In this document: one piece after another, positions 60,148-64,000 of the stretch
How the letters are laid out: every line of letters starts with the position of its first letter
Numbering within the stretch: the first letter of the stretch is position 1
Origin: Vreelandella zhaodongensis
Lineage (GTDB): Bacteria; Pseudomonadota; Gammaproteobacteria; Pseudomonadales; Halomonadaceae
Direction: 5' to 3'
DNA length: 64,000 nucleotides
NCBI RefSeq assembly: GCF_013415115.1
Contig: NZ_JACCDD010000003.1
Location: 295,172 to 359,171, forward strand
Position numbers and translations under genes: made by a program
Notes under the pieces: generated by a model
The model's database searches: none
The model's input: only the letters and a program-made list of their open reading frames with translations
What the model was told of the DNA's origin: nothing

Positions 60148-60386
60148 CAGTCCAGCTCCTCATCGCACTCATCCACGGAGGTATCCATTCCCTCACGAAT
60201 AGACTCCCGCATACCCGGTACGGAGAGCAGGTAAAGCGTTTCCTGAATGGCGGACCAGTCTTCCTCGGAAACCAAGACGGCTTTGTTCCGCTTACCCATG
60301 ATGACGATGGGTTGGTGGGACTCGGCGGTCTCGTCAATCAACCGATAAAGGTTGCTCCGCGCCTCCGTTGCTGTGATTCCGGTCAT
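60144..60386 (-). CDS. yefM: YefM/Phd-family antitoxin
   Basis: An 80-residue antitoxin: MTGITATEARSNLYRLIDET then AESHQPIVIMGKRNKAVLVS is the Phd/YefM DNA-binding fold, and the C-terminal acidic tail (REGMDTSVDECDEELDW) should wrap the toxin. It precedes yoeB and shares its last four bases. It represses the module through the N-terminal domain (family knowledge). Confidence 0.94.
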   Translation of the reverse strand: MTGITATEARSNLYRLIDETAESHQPIVIMGKRNKAVLVSEEDWSAIQETLYLLSVPGMRESIREGMDTSVDECDEELDW

Positions 60387-60457
60387 GACGTACCTCTTGC
60401 GTGTTTAATATTTTATCATTGTACGCCCTTTGGTACGTACGTCAAAACGAACGTTAT

Positions 60458-60512
60458 GAATAACGCCTAAATCAGGTGCGCCGTAGGTGTCACCTGGATT
60501 TTCTTGTTACAC
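60458..60512 (-). other. attC-like site 3 (after the UvrD-like gene)
   Basis: Minus strand: GTGTAAC, spacer, AAATCCAGGTG, then CACCTGATTT, spacer, GTTATTC. The long arms pair with a single bulged C, an attC hallmark, and the total length of 55 bp is that of the smallest attC sites. The R-double-prime box GTGTAAC is the exact complement of the R-prime GTTACAC that starts this cassette at site 4. Confidence 0.82.
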
Positions 60513-60521
60513 GTCGTATTC

Positions 60522-61553
60522 TCATTGTTTATGGTGCTTATAAAGACTCTCAGAAACGAAAAAAATATTCCTTTTAGCTCGAGTGCATGCAACGTAAAAT
60601 TTATTCTTTGTTTGCGGAGCTAATTCATGCAATTTACTTTTTTTATAATGCTGCAATGTTGTAGCATTTAGAACGATACATACATCTAAAAAGCAATCAA
60701 GCCCTTTAGTTGCCCCCCAGTTCTCTGTGAATCCATTGTATCGCTTACTATCCCTAAAGAATAATTTCACGATATTTTCATCGTAATAGATTTTTTCAGC
60801 TAAAGTCGTAGACTGTACAAACTGAATTATTGTTTCATCATCCCTATGGGATTCAATTTGTATTCCTGTATTTTGATAGACAAAACTACAAGTGGTTGGA
60901 CTGCAACGATAGCTATGCGATAGTAAATCTGTATCTAATGTATATCCAGCTTGAGTCAGCTTTCTTGTATAAGTATCAATATTTTTATGGATGTTTGAAT
61001 TGACGTTCCCATCTCGGCTGGTGTCGAAAGTGTGTTGGAAAAAATCACCAACCAAAAGCAAACTTTCGATTTTTGGGGAAAGTTTACATATAAAATTGAA
61101 ATCGTGTCCGCCAAAATCCTGAACTTCATCAAAACATACTAAATCAAAATATTTTTCTACCCGTTCTGAAACCTCTTTCATCATGTTGCACTGATCAAGT
61201 AGCTTAGCAATTCTGTTGTGGTAGAGCCTGCCACGGCTATCTAAATAAAATTTAGGATTGCTTCTATTTAACTTGAGCGTGAATGCAGGCGGAATGTCCC
61301 AATTTATTCCTTTTGAGTTGATTTTATTGCCTAGCAATGGTTTAAAGCAAAATGAATAAATAAAATTGAAGTAGGTTTTTACTCTTACACCTAAGGGGAT
61401 GAAGCCAACCTTGTCAATTATTCTTGACTTTATGTTTTTATAGTTATTTTCTGTATAGGTTACTATTAACGCACGAGAATCTTCACTAATATTGTCGATT
61501 ATATGACTGGTTTTTCCTGATCCAGCAACGGCTAAAACTACTCGTTTATCCAT
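60522..61553 (-). CDS. UvrD-like superfamily 1 helicase (GajB-like)
   Basis: A 343-residue compact SF1 helicase-like ATPase. Motif I (Walker A) is LAVAGSGKTSHIID near residue 8, motif II is LVCFDEVQDFGGHDF, motif III is LLLVGDFFQHTF, motif IV LLSHSYRCSPTT and motif VI NKFYVACTRAKRNIFFVSES. It is shorter than GajB (about 490 residues), lacking most of the 1B/2B insert domains. It overlaps the OLD nuclease gene by 16 bp, so the two are translated together. The AT-rich base use is that of the whole cassette. A Gabija-type or class 2 OLD defence role is likely. Confidence 0.85.
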   Translation of the reverse strand: MDKRVVLAVAGSGKTSHIIDNISEDSRALIVTYTENNYKNIKSRIIDKVGFIPLGVRVKTYFNFIYSFCFKPLLGNKINSKGINWDIPPAFTLKLNRSNPKFYLDSRGRLYHNRIAKLLDQCNMMKEVSERVEKYFDLVCFDEVQDFGGHDFNFICKLSPKIESLLLVGDFFQHTFDTSRDGNVNSNIHKNIDTYTRKLTQAGYTLDTDLLSHSYRCSPTTCSFVYQNTGIQIESHRDDETIIQFVQSTTLAEKIYYDENIVKLFFRDSKRYNGFTENWGATKGLDCFLDVCIVLNATTLQHYKKSKLHELAPQTKNKFYVACTRAKRNIFFVSESLYKHHKQ

Positions 61554-63103
61554 TCTATAGCTCGAGATAAGTAAGTTGGTGAGATTAGTTCGCCTGCTTT
61601 TTTATCTAGCAATTCAAAAGAACAATCCGCTTTGTTTTTTAGCATAAATTCTAAAGCAGTGAGAGTTCTTCTTCCTGGAAGGAAAAGCTCATCACAAATA
61701 CCTTTGTTATCTTGGTAAAAACAAATCTCAAAAGTGCTTTTATCGTTATCTTCGTCATAAAATACGCTTATATTATCATTTAAATAATCATTGTAGTTTT
61801 GGGCACAATTATTTTCATAGTCACCATCATTATCCCTGACGACTGCAACACGAATATTCAAAAGTTTTGCTAAATCAAGATAGCGCTTAAAGCTTGTTCC
61901 GCCAACAGAAATTATATGAACGTCATCATCTTCTAAATTTCTTGCTGTGACTGACTCATATAACGCACCAATTAGAATGTATTCTGCATCGCCTTCAACC
62001 AGAATAACTTTTGAAGACAATATAAATTCAAGAATGTTGTTATCTGGTGCCTTCATAAAAAATTTGGCAGTATCTTCAGGTAAAGCCTCAAGGGTTATAG
62101 GGCTTGCACTATTGCTATTGAGTAAGATTGTGTTTCTTAAATCAAGTCTTGTGCTAATCAAACTGTTGTGAGTTGCAATAAATATTTGTTTTGCTGCTGA
62201 ATTTGAAATCCTATTTATCAGTTTTTTCATATTTGTATGGCTCAAATGGTTTTCTGGCTCTTCAAGCAAAAGTGTATCTATGCTTTGTCCATCACCATTT
62301 CTAGTAAGTGCGAATTCTGTTTTTATGAAACACTGCCGTCCTTTTCCTCTATTCTCAAGAGCGATGTCATCTTCAGTGATTGTTAGATCTGCTTCAAGAT
62401 TTGATTTACTCCCTGTTCTTACCGAGAACTGATATTTATCGATATCTTTATTTATTCTCTCCAAAGTCTCTTCAACAAATTTCTTCTTTTGAAGCCTATA
62501 CTCATTTCTCAGTGTAATTCTCTGGTTTTGCTCTGCAAGAGATTCATAAACAGTTTTTATATATTCTCTTGTTGCATATTCACTATTAATCTGCGAGCTA
62601 TCAATTGACAAATGCCTTAAAAATTTTCGATAACCTGAGTATGCTTCACCAGAAAATGTACTGAATTTCACACTGTAGTATTCGAATGGAAAGTTGCTTT
62701 CATCCTGAGCAAGCACATCACGAATCTCACTACCTAATTCTTCGATAGGTTCACAAACTAATTTAAGGCCATCTGAATTTTCGTTATCAGTATTATTTCT
62801 TCCATTCAAATCAGGATTATCTTGCTCATTGAGAAATATCTCTACATGGAGTATTGGTAAGTCACTTTCCTTTTTATCACCAGATAGAAACTCTTTGACT
62901 GCATCTGTATTGAAGATACTTTCTAATCCAATAGACTCAACTTTATTTTTACTACCGCCAAGCACTAATTCTATAGCAGTTAGAATTGTACTTTTACCTG
63001 CTTCGTTATCACCTATTAATATATTTTTTTCTTCATGGAAATTGATTTCACTATCTCTGAACTTTTTGAAGTTTTTTAGTTTTATCTTTTTAATTTGTTT
63101 CAT
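61538..63103 (-). CDS. OLD-family ATPase-TOPRIM nuclease (GajA-like)
   Basis: About 521 residues. The AAA/ABC-type ATPase has Walker A GDNEAGKST (residues 31-39), Walker B region IDTLLLEEPENHLSHTNM and the H-loop FIATHNSLIS. The C-terminal TOPRIM domain has the Glu motif SKVILVEGDAEYILIGALYE and the Asp motif VVRDNDGDYEN. This is the OLD nuclease layout of GajA, which nicks phage DNA. The ATG at 63103 overlaps a stop TGA of the upstream membrane-protein frame (TGATG), and TTG at 63106 is less likely. The helicase gene follows with a 16-bp overlap. Confidence 0.87.
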   Translation of the reverse strand: MKQIKKIKLKNFKKFRDSEINFHEEKNILIGDNEAGKSTILTAIELVLGGSKNKVESIGLESIFNTDAVKEFLSGDKKESDLPILHVEIFLNEQDNPDLNGRNNTDNENSDGLKLVCEPIEELGSEIRDVLAQDESNFPFEYYSVKFSTFSGEAYSGYRKFLRHLSIDSSQINSEYATREYIKTVYESLAEQNQRITLRNEYRLQKKKFVEETLERINKDIDKYQFSVRTGSKSNLEADLTITEDDIALENRGKGRQCFIKTEFALTRNGDGQSIDTLLLEEPENHLSHTNMKKLINRISNSAAKQIFIATHNSLISTRLDLRNTILLNSNSASPITLEALPEDTAKFFMKAPDNNILEFILSSKVILVEGDAEYILIGALYESVTARNLEDDDVHIISVGGTSFKRYLDLAKLLNIRVAVVRDNDGDYENNCAQNYNDYLNDNISVFYDEDNDKSTFEICFYQDNKGICDELFLPGRRTLTALEFMLKNKADCSFELLDKKAGELISPTYLSRAIEWINE

Positions 63104-63468
63104 CAAATACTACCTATGAATGCTAGAGATGTGATGAATGATGTATGTTTAGACGTGTAACACATTGCTAATGGGCTGCCACAGCGCAGCGAAGGCAGTC
63201 CCGTGGAGGCCATGCTTTTTATGGCCGGAACGAAATTAAGTAACTTGTTAGGCATTTTTGGGTACGTAACTACGCAGAAAAAGCCGTTAACCCTTTTACT
63301 TACGCCGTAAACAGTTGGAATAATGATTAAGCAATCTACTACAAAAAGAGTGGCTAATGCTATTAGCAATGCATCTGATGAAAAGTACAGAATTAAGAAA
63401 CTCGCCGAAATCCAGATCAGTGTCAGCAATAAAGAATATATAAAAATTTTTGGTGAATCTTGATTCAT
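63103..63468 (-). CDS. Small membrane protein, frame continuing through attC
   Basis: A 121-residue open frame. Two membrane helices are at residues 8-28 (IFIYSLLLTLIWISASFLIL) and 33-52 (LLIALATLFVVDCLIIIPTV). From about residue 72 the frame enters attC site 4 (KMPNKLLNFVPAIKSMASTG then LPSLRCGSPLAMCYT) and runs to a TGA that overlaps the OLD gene ATG. The C-terminus is therefore made from recombination-site DNA. GAGAGGG precedes the ATG at 63468. It belongs to the same cassette as the DUF4180 gene. Function unknown. Confidence 0.6.
   Translation of the reverse strand: MNQDSPKIFIYSLLLTLIWISASFLILYFSSDALLIALATLFVVDCLIIIPTVYGVSKRVNGFFCVVTYPKMPNKLLNFVPAIKSMASTGLPSLRCGSPLAMCYTSKHTSFITSLAFIGSI
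63155..63253 (-). other. attC-like site 4 (between the membrane protein and OLD cassettes)
   Basis: Minus strand: GCCTAAC, AAGTTACTTAA, a long variable part with two inner hairpins (GGCCAT/ATGGCC and GGGACTGCC/GGCAGCCC, the latter with an extra A), then TTAGCAATGT, GTTACAC. GCCTAAC fits RYYYAAC exactly. It is nearly complementary (6 of 7) to GTTAGGT at the start of the DUF4180 cassette. Confidence 0.78.
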
Positions 63469-63509
63469 AGCCCTCTCGATGAAAGAGTTAGGAGCAGGCA
63501 TTGCGGTTG

Positions 63510-63863
63510 CTATTGAGTCTCGAGCCATAAAATCGCTTCATCTTCAGTGGCGAACGATCTAAACTGCCGGCCTCTGCGTGCCTCGCCAACATACTCGCGA
63601 AAGCTCTCGCTAAAAACTTCGACTTCGCCAAAGACCCCGGCTATGTAGAAGCGGTAGTTAACTAACTTCTGGATGAACTCACCAGCAAAGCACGTTTGAA
63701 GTTCGAAGAACTCGGGTGGCAACTGCTCCGCGCGCAAAAGAATTTTATTGGAGTTGTACCCATAGCCTGAAGACACGAAGTCCAGTGCGTCTTGCAGAGA
63801 GGAGACTGCGCCAATTGGTTCGAGGATGGCGGTTTTTGTGTCTGAAAGTAAGCGAGTTTTCAT
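63510..63863 (-). CDS. DUF4180 domain protein
   Basis: About 117 residues, of the DUF4180 family of unknown function: TKTAILEPIGAVSSLQDALD, NKILLRAEQLPPEFFELQTC then FAGEFIQKLVNYRFYIA and SFREYVGEARRGRQFRSFAT then EDEAILWLE. The frame is open to 63941, but the ATG at 63863 (MKTRLLSDTKT) begins the domain, and the R-prime box GTTAGGT lies just upstream of it. DUF4180 genes are common in integron cassettes and mobile DNA. Gene role unknown. Confidence 0.85.
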   Translation of the reverse strand: MKTRLLSDTKTAILEPIGAVSSLQDALDFVSSGYGYNSNKILLRAEQLPPEFFELQTCFAGEFIQKLVNYRFYIAGVFGEVEVFSESFREYVGEARRGRQFRSFATEDEAILWLETQ

Positions 63864-63877
63864 AGTGGTTCTCTGGC

Positions 63878-63884
63878 ACCTAAC
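63878..63884 (-). other. R-prime box opening the DUF4180 cassette
   Basis: GTTAGGT on the minus strand matches GTTRRRY. Upstream of it no complete attC or attI could be delimited. The strand before it contains GAAACGGCTCGAAATCGG, which may be part of the site. Confidence 0.5.
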
Positions 63885-63937
63885 GAGGCTGTAGAAAAAC
63901 CCGATTTCGAGCCGTTTCCACCGCCTATTGTCCTTAT

Positions 63938-64000
63938 TCATTTACCCAGCCGGTCATCTGGCTGAGTAATCTTAATATCGGCATTTAGCCACTTGAGCGC
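63938..64000 (-). CDS. Partial CDS at the right edge, C-terminal fragment
   Basis: The last 20 codons of a minus-strand gene that continues beyond the window: ALKWLNADIKITQPDDRLGK then TGA at 63938-63940. The TGA overlaps an ATG. I do not recognise it; it may be the preceding cassette's gene or another gene next to the array. Confidence 0.4.
   Translation of the reverse strand, partial: ALKWLNADIKITQPDDRLGK

Larger units (their letters stand above)
59070..63884 (-). mobile_element. Integron-type gene-cassette array (no integrase seen)
   Basis: Four attC-like sites alternate with genes that all read on the minus strand, and a fifth R-prime box (GTTAGGT, 63878-63884) opens the rightmost cassette. 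From right to left the cassettes are: DUF4180 plus membrane protein, OLD nuclease plus UvrD helicase, YefM/YoeB, HigB/HigA. For the second and fourth the attC R-double-prime box is the complement of the cassette's own first bases (GTTACAC with GTGTAAC; TTATGC with GCATAAC). No tyrosine integrase or attI lies in the window; it would be expected to the right, or the array is a CALIN (attC cluster lacking integrase). Confidence 0.78.

Noticed and set aside
1..64000. CRISPR arrays, tRNA or rRNA genes
   Set aside because: No regularly spaced repeats and no recognisable RNA gene were seen on reading; a covariance-model search would be decisive.
63938..64000. Right-edge fragment as the tail of an integron integrase
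   Set aside because: The 20 residues show none of the conserved tyrosine-recombinase motifs, so no assignment is justified.

Overview
The window looks like a chromosomal segment of a halophilic gammaproteobacterium of the Halomonas/Vreelandella type. The basis is family-level resemblance of many predicted proteins (YghU-type GST, gluconate GntR/GntK with a TRAP transporter, OpgGH, LpxL, ManC, Ohr/OhrR) and a mid-GC base composition. No rRNA or tRNA gene was seen, so the genus is an inference. Most of the window is dense, ordinary chromosome; the interesting parts are at about 19.3-20.6 kb, 43.4-55.3 kb and above all 58.9-64.0 kb.

Layout. 0-9 kb: a YqfO-like protein, two Nudix hydrolases, a 2OG-Fe(II) oxygenase, a soluble FixL/FixJ-like two-component pair, an L,D-transpeptidase, a PRC-barrel protein, an OsmC protein, an EamA transporter and a MOSC protein. 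9-14 kb: a gluconate operon (TRAP dctP-dctQ-dctM, gntK, gntR) with a perfect GntR-type operator upstream. 14-19 kb: ohrR/ohr, an Asp/Glu racemase, yghU and a TonB-dependent siderophore receptor with a Fur-like box. 19.3-20.6 kb: a secreted C-N hydrolase of foreign appearance that abuts a 265-bp deletion derivative of an IS6-family insertion sequence. 20.6-33 kb: LpxR-like and YaeQ proteins, a GST, a LysE exporter and a beta-oxidation-like cluster (crotonase, 3-hydroxyacyl-CoA dehydrogenase, AMP-ligase, NCS2 permease, acyl-CoA dehydrogenase). 33-43 kb: envelope genes: an LpxL-like acyltransferase between two DUF4870 paralogues, manC, an LtaS-like sulfatase-fold protein, opgG-opgH and an FkbM methyltransferase.

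43.4-51.6 kb is a compact locus that puts pterin/riboflavin-precursor enzymes (creatininase family, GTP cyclohydrolase II, RibD-type reductase, QueD/PTPS) together with a zinc-type dehydrogenase, a glycosyltransferase-methyltransferase fusion, a flippase-like membrane protein and a CDP-alcohol phosphatidyltransferase. It may make a pteridine- or pyrimidine-derived glycolipid or exported conjugate, but its product cannot be read from the sequence. 51.6-55.3 kb is a worn accessory stretch: an SRPBCC gene whose ArsR partner is broken, an MmyB-type regulator relic, GNAT, LysR and azoreductase genes, and a decayed partial copy of the phosphatidyltransferase gene. 55.3-57.8 kb holds divergent chrA and chrB with a palindromic operator between them.

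From about 59.07 kb to the right edge the minus strand carries what I read as an integron gene-cassette array without a visible integrase. Four attC-like sites (59070-59146, 59805-59882, 60458-60512, 63155-63253) separate cassettes holding HigBA, YefM/YoeB, an OLD-nuclease plus UvrD-like helicase pair (Gabija-like phage defence) and a DUF4180 plus small membrane protein. For the OLD/UvrD and HigBA cassettes the R-double-prime box of the cassette's own attC is complementary to the first bases of that cassette, which is the signature of integrase-made cassettes. The defence pair is strikingly AT-rich compared with the host.
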